NCBI GenBank assembly: GCA_015039365.1
Contig: WION01000413.1
Location: 1-46,504 of the forward strand
Direction: 5' to 3'
DNA from: Amanita rubescens
Lineage: Eukaryota; Basidiomycota; Agaricomycetes; Agaricales; Amanitaceae
Length of the DNA: 46,504 nt
Below, piece after piece: positions 9,583 through 19,931 of the stretch (position 1 is the first letter of the stretch; each line of letters begins with the position of its first letter). A program made the translations under genes and the position numbers. The notes beneath the pieces are model-generated. The model was not told the origin of the DNA and searched no databases. It was given only the letters and a program-made list of their open reading frames with translations.

Positions 9583-9599
9583 TAGGAATTGGCTCGGGT
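9583..9599 (+). repeat. Left terminal inverted repeat of hAT
   Basis: TAGGAATTGGCTCGGGT pairs with the right end at 14205-14221 with one mismatch. Confidence 0.9.
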
Positions 9600-10022
9600 T
9601 GGCCAAACCCGCACGGGTCACGGGTACGGGTGGGGGTCCGCACTCTGTAGACCTGCTCTCAAACCCGTACCCACATTGTGGGTTTGGGTAAGGCAGGAAA
9701 ACCTGTGCCTGTACCCGCACCCATTGGAAGGGCTTGAATGGCATGGCAAGGCCGCCGCACCAAGGATCATAAACTAGTACGCAACAATGCTACCAATGCT
9801 ACTTTAGTTGATCTCACCATTGCTACCGAAGCTAAGTTAGTTGTTGTGATTAGCCATTTGAGCTCCGCGTTTGACGCTAAATTGCAACGAAAGAAGATTA
9901 GTATGCATTGCCGCCTTGCCACCTCGTGAATAAATACAAATCTTAGTCTGAAACATATGTTAGCAATCTTGACTCCTGAGGGCTTGGTGAAACAACAAAC
10001 TATCCTTGCGAAAATATAAGAG

Positions 10023-13000
10023 ATGAAATGCCGTTCGCAATCTGTACAACCTACCTTCACCATGAGCCCAAACATCACCGGCAAACGAGTCCCAATTTTG
10101 ACGGAAAGGGCTAATGCTGCGATAGCGAGCTCTAGAAAACGCCGTTTGTCATTGTCGTCTCAGGAAGGGACTGATGATATCCCTAGACAGCGTGCGCACA
10201 CCAGTGACACTTCACCAGCAATGGTGACCACCGCCAATGACTCGAATTTGCCACCAACCACGCCTGCCAATGCTCCACCTCATGCTGCGGAGGCTCCCGA
10301 GGGTACCCATGAAGCTGAAGGGGATGCAGATGAGACCATCAGCATGGTGGACTCAGATATGTCCAATTCAAGTTCTGTACCTGCCACAGCTAGCCGTGAG
10401 ACACCTGAGGTACAGCTTAGTATGTTATTGAAGTCCTGCATGATTTAGGAGTATGTTAATCAGTTGTTTAGAACGTTTACAGAAAGAATGGCATGCACCG
10501 GTATACACATTCTTCCAACCAACGCCGAAAATTGTTGAATTAAACAAGCGGCGCGCCCACAAGTTCAAGTGCATTGGCTGAGGGTGCAAGGCTACAATAC
10601 GCCAATTCCTTGACAAGAAAGATGTGTACTCGACCAGTAACATGCGAAAGCATGTGAGGGCGTGCTGGGGCGCCGACATCCTGACCACAGCCGAGAGCGT
10701 GAAGAATCTTGAGGAGGTCCGTGATAAGATTGTGAAGGATATTCTGCGAAATGGGAGTATCACAGCAGCATTTGAGCAAAAAAAGGTTGTTACATACTCT
10801 AACCAGCAACACTCAAAGGCCGAAATAAGGTATGAGCTGTCTTCATACTTTGTTGAGCGAATATTGATGTCACGGTGGAAGAGTGGAAATGGTACGTTGG
10901 GTTTGCAAAGATCTACAGCCTTTTCAGATCGTGAAGGATCGAGGCTTTCAGTGCCTCATGAAAACGGGCCGCCCTGAGATTTATATCCCCTTGCCTGAAA
11001 CAATTTCTCGTGATGTCAGACTTATCTATGCTCGTACGCGCGAGAGGTTAGCCAAGATGCTACAGGAACATGAGGGAAAGCTTAGCTTTTTGACCGATGG
11101 ATGGACTTCACCAAACCATCGGCCGTTCGTCGCATTCATGGTCCACCTGGAGCACAAGGGCTCGCCGTTAATGCTACCACTCGATATTGCCGAACTTGCC
11201 CAAGTAAGTCAGCGCAGTTCACTGTCGCATCACTCATTGCTCACCGGATTCCAGTCCCATACAAGCATCGAACTCGCAACGGCATTTGCAACCGTTCTTG
11301 AGGAATTCAAGTTGACAGACAAGATTCTAGCAGTGACATGCGATAACGCAAGTAATAACAATGTCATGATCAGGGAGCTTGCTGAGTTGGTGCCTGGGTT
11401 CGAAGGAGAAGTAGGCAATACACGATGCTTCCTTCACATCATCAATTTAGTTGCCAAGTCATTTATTCATCAGTTTGATGTGCACGGCGGTGAGGTTGAC
11501 ATTGATGACGAGCAGCAGGAACTTGCTGATGAAGCCGATATGGAAGACGTGTGCTCCGAAGCCGCAAAAGGGGATGAATCTGATGATGAGGATACAGCCT
11601 CCGATAACGATGATGGATTCATTGATGAGGTTGAAAAGATGGACGAGGTTGAGAAGGAGCTTCATGAACAGACGATAAGACCTCTCAAGGTCGTTCTCGT
11701 CAAGGTGAGCGTGCTACTAGTACCTGAGCCTCGTGTGACTTACTTCAACCCCTATTCTTTCTTGCCAGCTTCGAAAGGTCTCCTTCAAGATCATCAATTC
11801 TACGACGATCCTGTTACCAGCGTGGAAGCAAATCCTGAAGGAGATGAACGGTAAGGAGACCATCATACCACGGGATGTTGCAACACGGTGGAACTCGACT
11901 TACAATATGTTTGATTATTGCTTGAGGCATCGTGCAGCCATCAACAGGATCACACAGAGGCGGGATTTAGGGCTGCGGAGATTTGAGCTGATGGACGAGG
12001 AATGGGACCTTGCCGAGCAGCTGCATGATAACTTGAAGGTACGTTTACATGCAGCATCCACGCAGCGTGTGACTCACACCTTCATTGGACTTGTGCCGCT
12101 GCCGCTTTTACACCACAATCAAACCCTGCTGCACCTGCATGTCTATCACAACCCGCTACACTTCCATCACCATCACGACAGATTTTGAAGGATGTGACAC
12201 TTTTTTTCTCTCGTCCTATGCCCAACCTCGCCCACGTGATCCCTGCGATGGATCACATCGATGAAGCTTTTACAATGGGCTCTCTCAACAAGTCCAAAGA
12301 TCCGGCAATACGCGCTGGACTCTCCATCGCTAAGAAAACATTGAACCGGTACTATCAATTAGTGATGGGAGGTTAAGTTATGTAACCGCAATTAACCGTA
12401 ACTTAACTGAACCTAACTGCTCGACCAGTCAATTATCAGTTAAGGTTAGGCCCTTTCCCTAACCTTAACCGGACCGGTTATGACTGGTTATGACCGGTTA
12501 AATTGTGCAACCTTGTAGAGCTGGTCCTTAGCTTCATTTTGAGCCCTTATTCATGTAATTTGGCCCAGTGGTTCATGAGATATGAAGTATTTTGTGAAGG
12601 GATGTCAAAATTATTGTGTTTCTCATTAGCAATGTGGTCCATGACATGCAAAAAGCAATATACAATTAGTTTCTCATGTTCAATCTGCTAGCTATTTCCC
12701 TCACCACACTCAGAAACATAGTTCTCTGGGATGCTGATGAGGAGCAAAGTTTTGCATGGCTGTTGTGAGGCTCTAATTTGTATGCAATTTTCATTATGTT
12801 TATCATTCTGTATTGGACAATATACTTCTGACTTAGGCTGTTGGCATTTGGGACTTGTTTCTGACTTATATTGATCAGTTATGAGCATCATAGACAACAT
12901 TGCTAATGGGAAACCAATCATCTTGACATCACTCACAAAACACTTCATATCTCATGAACCACTGGTCCAAATTACATGAATAGGGGCTCAAAATGATGCT

Positions 13001-13957
13001 AATAACCTGCTCTACCAGATTACATAATTTTAATCGGTTATAACCGGTTATAACCGGTCATAACCGGTCCAGTTAAGGTTAAGGAAATTCTGGGTCATCA
13101 GTTAATTGATCAGTTACAGTTAATCAATTTTGGGGCAATTAACCGGACTTAACCTAACCTCACAACACTAGTATCAATTGACCGATAGCTCGGAGGTCTA
13201 TCGGATTGCGATGGGTAAGTTATGATATTCTGAGTTGTTTTCTGATCTCAATTCTGCTATATATATTAGTGTTACACCCCCGGCACAAACTCACCTACTT
13301 CCGAAGTGTGCGGTGGTCGGACAAGTGGATCAACGTGGCCAAAACTCTTGTTCGCGATGAGTTTGAACGATCGTACAACCATACTACGAGTGATACAGAT
13401 TCCGATGTTGAGATTCTTGATGATGCCCAAGCTGGCTCCAAAACTGTCAAGAAATCCAAGGTATGCTTTCTTCCTATGATCTTGTTATATTTGTTCTAAA
13501 ATTGAATATAGAATATCTTCGACAATCTCCCAGCTCTTGCAGCCCCGAAATCCTCAGACGCATCCTCTGAGCTTGACTGCTATCTCAAGCTAGATGTAGA
13601 AGATGTAGACAATGCTATTGCTTGGTGGCACGAGCGCTGCTTGCTCTATCCCAAGCTCTCGCAGATGGCACTAGATTATTTAACAATTCCAAGTGAGTAT
13701 TTTATACCGTGAACACTGAATTGTGATCAATTCTTCCAATGTCATCTTTAGCAACATCCATTGATGTTGAGCAGTTCTTTAGCCGTGGCCGACTACTTCT
13801 TTCTCATACACGTTCCAGACTATCCAGCCATACAACGGCCGCTATTCTGTGCCTCGGACATTGGAGCCAACTCAATCTAATTAAAAACAACGACATAATA
13901 AAGGTAACCTCAATCCCAGAACACATTACCGACGAGAATACTATAGTACTTGACTAG
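10023..13957 (+). pseudogene. hAT transposase gene, about eight exons, broken by a stop and a MITE
   Basis: The N-terminal ORF (10023-10448, with SRKRR) is probably exon 1. The BED-type finger region (WHAPVYTFFQPTP, HVRAC at 10480-10670) contains TGA at 10579-10581. Introns inferred from GT-AG borders and protein continuity are 10830-10881, 11204-11254, 11705-11768, 12039-12181, 13215-13269, 13461-13511 and 13693-13751. RNase H-like core motifs are LTDGWTS (about 11090), CDNASNN (11340) and RCFLHIINLVAK (11425). An acidic insert, DVATRWNSTYNM (11875) and TLFFSRPMPNLAHVIPAM (12200) follow. The C-terminal dimerisation segment AWWHERC to FFSRGRLLLSHTRSRLS (13620-13830) is well kept. Removing the MITE at 12360 restores the frame. 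The link from exon 1 to the BED exon is unresolved. Confidence 0.88.
12360..13170 (+). mobile_element. hAT-type MITE family 2, copy 1 (inside the transposase gene)
   Basis: Ends are TAGTG and CACTA, with 8-base flanks CTATCAAT (12352-12359) and GTATCAAT (13171-13178) matching at 7 of 8. No coding capacity is recognised. Subterminal parts carry TAACCGGTTA units. The arms are long imperfect inverted repeats: the left arm at about 12490-12650 (GTGGTTCATGAGATATGAAG) pairs with the right arm at about 12880-13025, so the RNA would fold back. Mobilisation by a hAT transposase is inferred from ends and duplication size. Confidence 0.88.
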
Positions 13958-14204
13958 ATAGTAGCCCTTTTCATCATCTTCCAGACTCCCACTAGTTTAC
14001 GAGCTCATAATCTTATAGTTAATATATGTTCATTATTTTTACATCAACAGGGTACAACCCGTGCGGGTACGGGTGTGGGTAAGAGGTCAGGTATGGGTAC
14101 GGGTCACCTTATTCTGTACCCGCGTCCAAACCCATACCCTGGCTAAGGGTACGGGTAGGTCATGGGGTCCGGGTCTGGGTACGCATGTAGATACCCACGG
14201 GTAT

Positions 14205-14221
14205 ACCCGAGCCAATCCCTA
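14205..14221 (-). repeat. Right terminal inverted repeat of hAT
   Basis: Read on the minus strand it is TAGGGATTGGCTCGGGT, one change from the left end. It is followed by the target copy ATTGTAGT. Confidence 0.9.
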
Positions 14222-14239
14222 ATTGTAGTAGAAGGGCGG
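14222..14239 (+). pseudogene. 18-base sliver of gypsy-B gag between two insertions
   Basis: This holds the right target copy of the hAT (ATTGTAGT) plus AGAAGGGCGG, ending at the gag-only LTR element. Joined to 9574 and 16870 it keeps the gag frame (IIVVEGREHLKK). Confidence 0.7.
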
Positions 14240-14636
14240 TGTAACAAGCCGATTCCGGCTACGTTGGAACCGATCTCCGAATCCTTCCGAAGCTCCCTGA
14301 AGCACTCCGAGCCTATGCTCGATCCTGGAGGATGATCGTTTGTGTTCGGATGCATGCACAGGCCTCGGACTTGGTGCAGGATTCATCACATGGTCACCTC
14401 GTGCCTCCGTAGTATATATACCATTGTGTACGTAGTTGTAGTTAGCGAATTATCACCCCATTACTGCTCCGAGTTCGATTCCTTTCGTTCCCTTCGTTCC
14501 TCGGTGCTTCGGACACCTTCCACTCGTTCACCTTCGCATTTGGCACCCTCTCTGCCTCCGAGGCACCCCCAGGACTGACCTCCGAAGCCCCTTTGGCCGA
14601 ACGCACTTCCGCATCGGCCTTCTTCTGATCGTTTCA
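14240..14636 (+). repeat. 5' LTR of gag-only element
   Basis: The LTR spans TGTAACAAGCCG to GATCGTTTCA, with TATATATA at 14413-14420 as likely core promoter. It differs from the 3' copy at only a few positions. Confidence 0.93.
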
Positions 14637-14638
14637 AC

Positions 14639-14656
14639 TGGAGCCCACCGCGAGGG
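14639..14656 (+). other. Primer binding site of gag-only element
   Basis: TGGAGCCCACCGCGAGGG starts 2 bases after the LTR. It reads as the complement of a tRNA 3' end (TGG = CCA complement). tRNA identity not determined. Confidence 0.6.
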
Positions 14657-15022
14657 GCTCTTAGGTCAGTCCGTCGGTCATTCCTTTCACCCAACTGCTG
14701 CACAGAAAGCATCGGACAAGCTCCGGTGTCACTTGGAATCTGCTCCGAGCCACTCCAAGCACTCTGCCGGCCCTCCCATAGCTCAGAGACCATACCCCGC
14801 CGACCTTTCTTCAATTATACCCTCCCCACTCTTTACACTGCAGTAGCCTTCACCACTCGGCCCCACAGCACTGACACAGCATCAGCCGAACAACGCCCAC
14901 ACGTTCCACTACTCCCGATCCAGCTCCGATCAATCAATAGCTTTCATCCCTGAAGCCCCTTGCTTAATCCACCTCGCTTTCCATCAGAACAGCTCGCTTC
15001 GCTTCGGCCTGCCAGTAACATC

Positions 15023-16564
15023 ATGACCGAACCAAGCCGCCGCATGCCCATCCGAACGAACAAGGAGGCACCCTGCTTCCGAGGCACCGCCGCTGGCCTT
15101 GAGAGATACCTCGAAGATATCGAGATGATCTGTGAGGATAGACAACGCTCCGGAGATGCTGAACTGATCAAATGGGCCGTCTACTACACCGATGAGAAAT
15201 CTTCCGAGATCTGGAGAGCTGCTCGGGACACCCTATCGGATCCGAAAACCTGGGACGCGTTTAAGAAAGCAATTGCCGAGATCTACCCCGAGGCACAGCC
15301 CGATCGCCGCCACACTATTGCAGCACTACATGCCGTTTCCGACCGCTTCTCAGCGCAAAATGTCACATCCGAGACAGCCCTTGCTGAGTATCACAGGGAA
15401 TTTTCCGGAACAGCTCAATACCTCATCGGAAAGCGCCGCATGACACGCCGTGAGGCAAGCATCATGTACATGTCCGCATTCCCTCTGGATCTCCGACCTG
15501 ATATCACTACTCGGCTCACAATCAAGTACCCGGACGTCCACCCCGATGACGGCTATGATCTAAAAGACATGAATAGTGCCGCGCAATTCATTATCAGCTC
15601 AAGGTCTGCTATAGCCTTGCTCACCGCAACCACCCCACAAGCTCCGACGCTTCCGACGCCTCCGACACCTATCCCTACTCCCCCTCCGAGCACTGCCTTC
15701 GCTCCGAGCACAGCTTCCACCCATCTCCTTAGCGGATGCATTTTCTGCGGAGATATCAATCATCGGACGGCCTGGTGCCATATCAGGGATGAATACGCAA
15801 GGCAAGGGAAGATCAAAATAGTCGACGGACGGATTCAATTTTTGGACGGCAACGAACCGAATGCATTCCAATACCGCCACTTCGGACAATGGTTCAAAGA
15901 ACGCATTGATGTATGGCTGCTGAGGTACACACAGCCGACCGCTCCGAAGCCATTTGTGTCCTCCAACTACTTCCTGGAAGCTCTAGACCACTCCGGAACG
16001 CATACCGCCGAGCCTGTCAATACTGAAGCACTGCAAAACATACATACGACTCCGATGCACATACACATTAGCACCACGATCCCTAATCAATCCACGCTCC
16101 CTAATACCACCCCCTCCGAACCCTCTGAGCCCTCCAGACCCTCCGACGCTCCTACTACTACAACACATGATATCGCCGAGACCTCCGAGGCTCCTGATGA
16201 CCCCACCACTGCTACGCCAATTTCTGCCACCCCGGAAACCCTCGGCGACCCCATCGCCGAAGTCTTTATCATTTCCGAGCCATCTGGCATCCCAACAGCT
16301 GCCATTCCGAGACCTGATTCTGCCGAAATTCCGACCACCGCCCTGACCGCCTGCACGATTGAAGAAAGCGAGATGAGAAGAACCCACCCACCACTTCCCT
16401 TCTACTTCCTATCACCATCCGATCTCCCCGTCCTGACCAGGAGGTCAGTATTAAAAGTACCCAGGAGGTGTAACGAGCCGATTCCGGCTACGTTGGAACC
16501 GATCTCCGAATCCTTCCGAAGCTCCCTGAAGCACTCCGAGCCTATGCTCGATCCTGGAGGATGA
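15023..16564 (+). CDS. Gag protein of the gag-only LTR element
   Basis: 513 residues from ATG at 15023 (open upstream only through a TTG). The N-terminal half is a retrotransposon capsid-like region (FRGTAAGLERYLEDIEM, EIWRAARD, DAFKKAIAEIYP, RRMTRREASIMYMSAF). A Pro/Thr linker follows, then one CCHC knuckle CIFCGDINHRTAWC near residue 237 (15739-15780). The C-terminal half is low-complexity and rich in Ser, Pro, Thr and Glu (SEPSEPSRPSDAP). The ORF runs through the polypurine region into the 3' LTR and ends 96 bases inside it, so its last 31 residues are LTR-encoded. Role: RNA binding and particle formation, supplied in cis or to other elements. The intact ORF suggests recent activity. Confidence 0.9.
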   Translation: MTEPSRRMPIRTNKEAPCFRGTAAGLERYLEDIEMICEDRQRSGDAELIKWAVYYTDEKSSEIWRAARDTLSDPKTWDAFKKAIAEIYPEAQPDRRHTIAALHAVSDRFSAQNVTSETALAEYHREFSGTAQYLIGKRRMTRREASIMYMSAFPLDLRPDITTRLTIKYPDVHPDDGYDLKDMNSAAQFIISSRSAIALLTATTPQAPTLPTPPTPIPTPPPSTAFAPSTASTHLLSGCIFCGDINHRTAWCHIRDEYARQGKIKIVDGRIQFLDGNEPNAFQYRHFGQWFKERIDVWLLRYTQPTAPKPFVSSNYFLEALDHSGTHTAEPVNTEALQNIHTTPMHIHISTTIPNQSTLPNTTPSEPSEPSRPSDAPTTTTHDIAETSEAPDDPTTATPISATPETLGDPIAEVFIISEPSGIPTAAIPRPDSAEIPTTALTACTIEESEMRRTHPPLPFYFLSPSDLPVLTRRSVLKVPRRCNEPIPATLEPISESFRSSLKHSEPMLDPGG

Positions 16565-16865
16565 TCGTTTGTGTTCGGATGCACGCACAGGCCTCGGACT
16601 TGGTGCAGGATTCATCACATGGTCACCTCGTGCCTCCGTAGTATATATACCATTGTGTACGTAGTTGTAGTTAGCGAATTATCACCCCATTACTGCTCCG
16701 AGTTCGATTCCTTTCGTTCCCTTCGTTCCTCGGTGCTTCGGACACCTTCCACTCGTTCACCTTCGCATTTGGCACCCTCTCTGCCTCCGAGGCACCCCCA
16801 GGACTGACCTCCGAAGCCCCTTTGGCCGAACGCACTTCCGCATCAGCCTTCTTCTGATCGTTTCA
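16469..16865 (+). repeat. 3' LTR of gag-only element
   Basis: The LTR spans TGTAACGAGCCG to GATCGTTTCA and is preceded by a weak polypurine tract CCAGGAGG (16461-16468). The end of the gag ORF lies in its first 96 bases. Confidence 0.93.
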
Positions 16866-18248
16866 GCGGGAACATTTAAAGAAAACCAAATGCGATGGCC
16901 CAAGATGCAATTGATGGGCACGCTGGCTCGTCGAGACCATCGAAGGCTATGATGAGGATAACGAAGATTATGAACTCGGCGAATTCCAAGCCTGTGAAGT
17001 TCATAAACCAAAAAAATCATTCAGGGGCTCAAAAGTCAAACAAGTAATACCCTTCAGGGCACAGGAGGAATTTAATTGTGGCAAACCATTGCCGATCATT
17101 CCCCCTAAAGAACCGGTAGTCATCAAAAGGAGCGGCTCCACAGTTATGGAATCAAGGCTGTCGGCCGGGGGAGCGGTAACCAGCCCTGAAGATTCCTATT
17201 CAGGAAAGGCCATGGAAGGCATCCCGGCTGAAGGCGAAGGAAAAATTTACCAAGCACAAAAGTCATGTGCCGCGATAGTACAAAGGGAAGAACTCCATAA
17301 GTGGATGACCCCCTTCCCATCGGAAATAAAGAAGGACAGGTCCAGAACCAAAGTCCAAAAATGGTTAGCAGGAGGTGTCAGAATGAACAACATTTGGATT
17401 CCAATCAAAACTGGCCCAAACCAAACCTCCATGCTAGAAGATTACATGAAGGTGTCGGCAGTAGACCACGCACGACAGCTGCCTGGTTGGTGCTATATGG
17501 CACTAATCAAACAAGAATACCATAAAGGTTACCACTGGCCAGCATACCCAATGGCAGCACAATTGGCGCAATTGCCAAAAGAAATGAGAAACAACTGTGG
17601 AGCAGAAATAACGCAGAAGTACCCCAGCACGTATCATGTATACCCGGATGAAAGACCGCAGCACTGCACCCCTTGGAAAGCAATTGAGAATATGGGATGC
17701 AGAGCACTTAAATGGGTATCAATAGGAGCGGAAGGATCAGTGGACTGGTTCTTGGCGCAAATAACTGCCATGCAAGCGCAAATCACCACGCTAACGGCTA
17801 GCAATGCAGAACTACAAACGCAGGTAGCAGCAATAGAGCCAGGCCATGGAACCTTCGATGTAGAAGCACTAGCTGAAGCACTAGCAGCAGTGCTACCAAG
17901 ACCCCCACCGCCGAGACCAGAAAGGGCGAGACCATCGGCCCGAGACCCAGAAACATTTGATGGAACAATGGAAAAGACCAAGGCATTCCTCACGGATTGC
18001 CAGTTATTCTTAACCATAAGGGAAACCGATTACCCGGAGGAACACCAAAGAATAACCTGGGTCCTAAACCATATGACAGAAGGATTGGCAGCAATCTGGA
18101 GAGAAAATGTGGTCCACCATATGAGACTCCACGAATCAGACAGGTTGCATCCATACCCGATAAGGGACCCTACGAACACCAATCCGGCAGGAAATCAGAC
18201 AGTTAATACCTTGTTCAACATGCTTCGCTGGGAATTTGGTGACATGGA
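16866..18248 (+). pseudogene. Gypsy-B gag, central and C-terminal part, cut by a MITE
   Basis: The frame continues from 9582 and 14239, with one TGA at 16910-16912. About 450 codons follow and run into the MITE at 18249. The region has Trp-rich segments (WLAGGVRMNNIWIPIK, LPGWCYMALIKQEYHKGYHW), a short coiled-coil-like stretch (AQITTLTASNAELQTQVAAI), a Pro/Arg hinge, and a capsid-like segment (FDGTMEKTKAFLTDCQLFL, WVLNHMTEGLAAIWREN) typical of Ty3/gypsy Gag. The knuckle expected further on is missing because the gene stops at NMLRWEFGDMD. The 5' piece lies across two insertions. Confidence 0.75.
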
Positions 18249-19931
18249 TAGTGTTGTGAGGTTAGGTTAAGTCCGGTTAATTGCCCCAAAATTGATTAAC
18301 TGTAACTGATCAATTAACTGATGACCCAGAATTTCCTTAACCTTAACTGGACCGGTTATAACCGATTTATGTAATCTGGTAGAGCAGATTATTAGCATCA
18401 TTTTAAGCCCCTATTCATGTAATTTGGACCAGTGGTTCATGAGATATGAAGTGTTTTGTGAGTGATGTCAAGATAATTGGTTTCCCATTAGCAATGTTGT
18501 CTATGATGCTCATAACTGATCAATATAAGTCAGAAACAAGTCCCAAATGCCAACAGCCTATGTCAGAAGTATATTGTCCAATACAGAATGATAAACATAA
18601 TGAAAATTGCATATAAATCAGAGCCTCATGACAGCCATGCAAAACTTTGCTCCTCATCAGCATCCCAGAGAACTATGTTTCTGAGTGTGGTGAGGGAAAT
18701 AGCTAGCAGATTGAACATGAGAAACTAATTGTATATTGCTTTTTGCATGTCATGGACCACATTGCTAATGAGAAACACAATAATTTGACATCCCTTCACA
18801 AAATACTTCATATCTCATGAACCACTGGGCCAAATTACATGAATAAGGGCTCAAAATGAAGCTAAGGACCTGCTCTACAAGATTGCACAATTTAACCGGT
18901 CATAACCGGTCCGGTTAAGGTTAGGGAAAGGGCCTAACCTTAACTGATAATTAACTGGTTGAGCAGTTAGGTAGTGATTCAAGGTCCGGTCCGGTCCGGT
19001 TTTTTTTCCTTTTTTGGAAAGACCGAAACCGGACCGGTCTCACGGTGTCCCTGATATCGAAAAGACCGGAACCGGACCGCTTAAGACCGCAAGACTGGTC
19101 TTAATTTAAAAAAAAGACCGGTTAAGACCGGTCCTGGACTGGTCCTGGTCTGGACCGGTCTTGGACTGGTCTGGACTGGTCTGGACTGGTCTTGGACTGG
19201 TCTAGACTAATCCTTACATTAGTTTCTATGTCCCTATGTCTCCCATACAACAATTTAAAACTACAAAACTTCATAAATATCAATATGTTCCTAACCCTCA
19301 CCCTCTCACACCCTCTCACACCCAGCTGCACTCAGATGAGACACATAAAACCATTTTTGATGATGCCAGGAGACTGCCAAACATTGCCAAAGAGATTGCC
19401 AAAGAGATCACCAAAGAGAGAATGAAGCCCAGTGTTGCTGACCCTCACCCTCCCACTGTTCAATTATGTTCCATTGGATGTACTAGAGCATACCTAGATT
19501 AGTTAATTTCAGAATACCTTACCTGGAGTGTTGCAACAACAGATGTTTTCAAAATTCACATGTTATATATAACTTTAGACAAACTTTACTACTGTGAACT
19601 CAAATCTCAACCGTTTTTTATGTTTCAATACTCAAAAAAAAGCTAAAATATAGGAGAACATGACTGTGTTGGTCACATGTGACAATTAGCGGTCTAGGAC
19701 CGGTCTAGACCGGTCTTTTGCGGTTTTTTTGATTTTAAAAATTTAAAAAGACCGGAACTGGACTGCCCTTGGACCTCCTAAGACCTGAGACTGCAGTCCG
19801 GTCCAAATCGGTCCTGGTCCGGTCCAGTTCCGGTCTTTTTCGGTCCTGAGAGACTGGAAATGGAAACACTACAGTTAGGTTCAGTTAAGTTACAGTTAAT
19901 TGCGGTTACATAACTTAACCTCCAATCACTA
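18249..19931 (-). mobile_element. hAT-type MITE family 2, copy 2, with unmatched flanks and a nested MITE
   Basis: This copy is opposite in orientation to 12360-13170 and highly similar to it: TAGTGTTGTGAGGTTAGG at 18249 and CAATCACTA at 19923-19931. A family 1 MITE sits inside (18972-19871). The flanks do not match (GACATGGA on the left in gypsy-B gag, ACTGGCAC on the right in A2 gag), unlike every normal insertion here. This indicates recombination between two MITE copies. Confidence 0.88.
18972..19871 (+). mobile_element. hAT-type MITE family 1, copy A
   Basis: 900 bases from TAGTGATTCAAGG to GGAAACACTA with a perfect 8-base duplication CAGTTAGG (18964-18971 and 19872-19879). Both ends are dense in GGTCCGGTCC and GACCGGTC units. 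A short ORF in the middle is not supported as a gene. Its target is the family 2 MITE. Confidence 0.95.

Larger units (their letters stand above)
9583..14221 (+). mobile_element. hAT superfamily DNA transposon, autonomous type, disrupted
   Basis: Ends are TAGGAATTGGCTCGGGT (left) and its near inverted copy (TAGGGATTGGCTCGGGT read from the right), flanked by a perfect 8-base duplication ATTGTAGT (9575-9582 and 14222-14229). Eight-base duplications and TAG-type ends are hAT hallmarks. Subterminal regions carry many GGGTACGGGT/ACCCGTACCC units (9609-9721 and 14052-14215), likely transposase binding sites. Inside is an intron-containing transposase gene. A non-autonomous MITE of 811 bp is inserted in a late exon, and an internal TGA lies in the BED finger, so this copy is inactive. 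Confidence 0.95.
14240..16865 (+). mobile_element. Non-autonomous LTR retrotransposon, gag only (TRIM/LARD-like)
   Basis: Two 397-base LTRs (14240-14636 and 16469-16865, TGTAAC to GTTTCA) are almost identical, so insertion was recent. Between them are a tRNA 3'-end primer site and one intact Gag ORF; there is no protease, RT or integrase. The 4-base direct repeat GCGG flanks it (14236-14239 and 16866-16869). It lies inside the gypsy-B gag, 18 bases from the hAT end. It would need enzymes from another LTR element. Confidence 0.93.
8205..18248 (+). mobile_element. Ty3/gypsy-like LTR element (gypsy-B), 3' half deleted, with nested hAT and gag-only elements
   Basis: The element has a 5' LTR from 8205, a tRNA 3'-end primer site at 8574, and a gag-like region continuing across two later insertions. 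These are a hAT transposon (9583-14221, duplication ATTGTAGT) and a gag-only LTR element (14240-16865). Removing both restores one reading frame over the joints. Gag ends abruptly at the MITE at 18249. No protease, RT, integrase or 3' LTR of this element is visible, so assignment to Ty3/gypsy rests on the Gag style and the primer site only. Confidence 0.7.

Noticed and set aside
15983..16387. Minus-strand 134-codon Gly-rich ORF
   Set aside because: Antisense shadow of the Pro/Ser/Thr-rich half of the gag ORF; composition explains the lack of stops.
17247..18017. Minus-strand ORFs at 17432-17247, 17707-17507 and 18017-17634
   Set aside because: They overlap the long plus-strand gag frame, have no motif and vary with its composition.
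19122..19502. Short ORFs in the middle of family 1 MITEs, repeated at 30847-31227 and 44974-45225
   Set aside because: They recur only because the MITE recurs; frames on both strands are open, copy C breaks the frame, and no motif or start context supports a gene.
18972..19871. Copies A, B and C as an assembly duplication
   Set aside because: Copy A has its own perfect target duplication CAGTTAGG in a different host sequence, so at least this copy is a real insertion.
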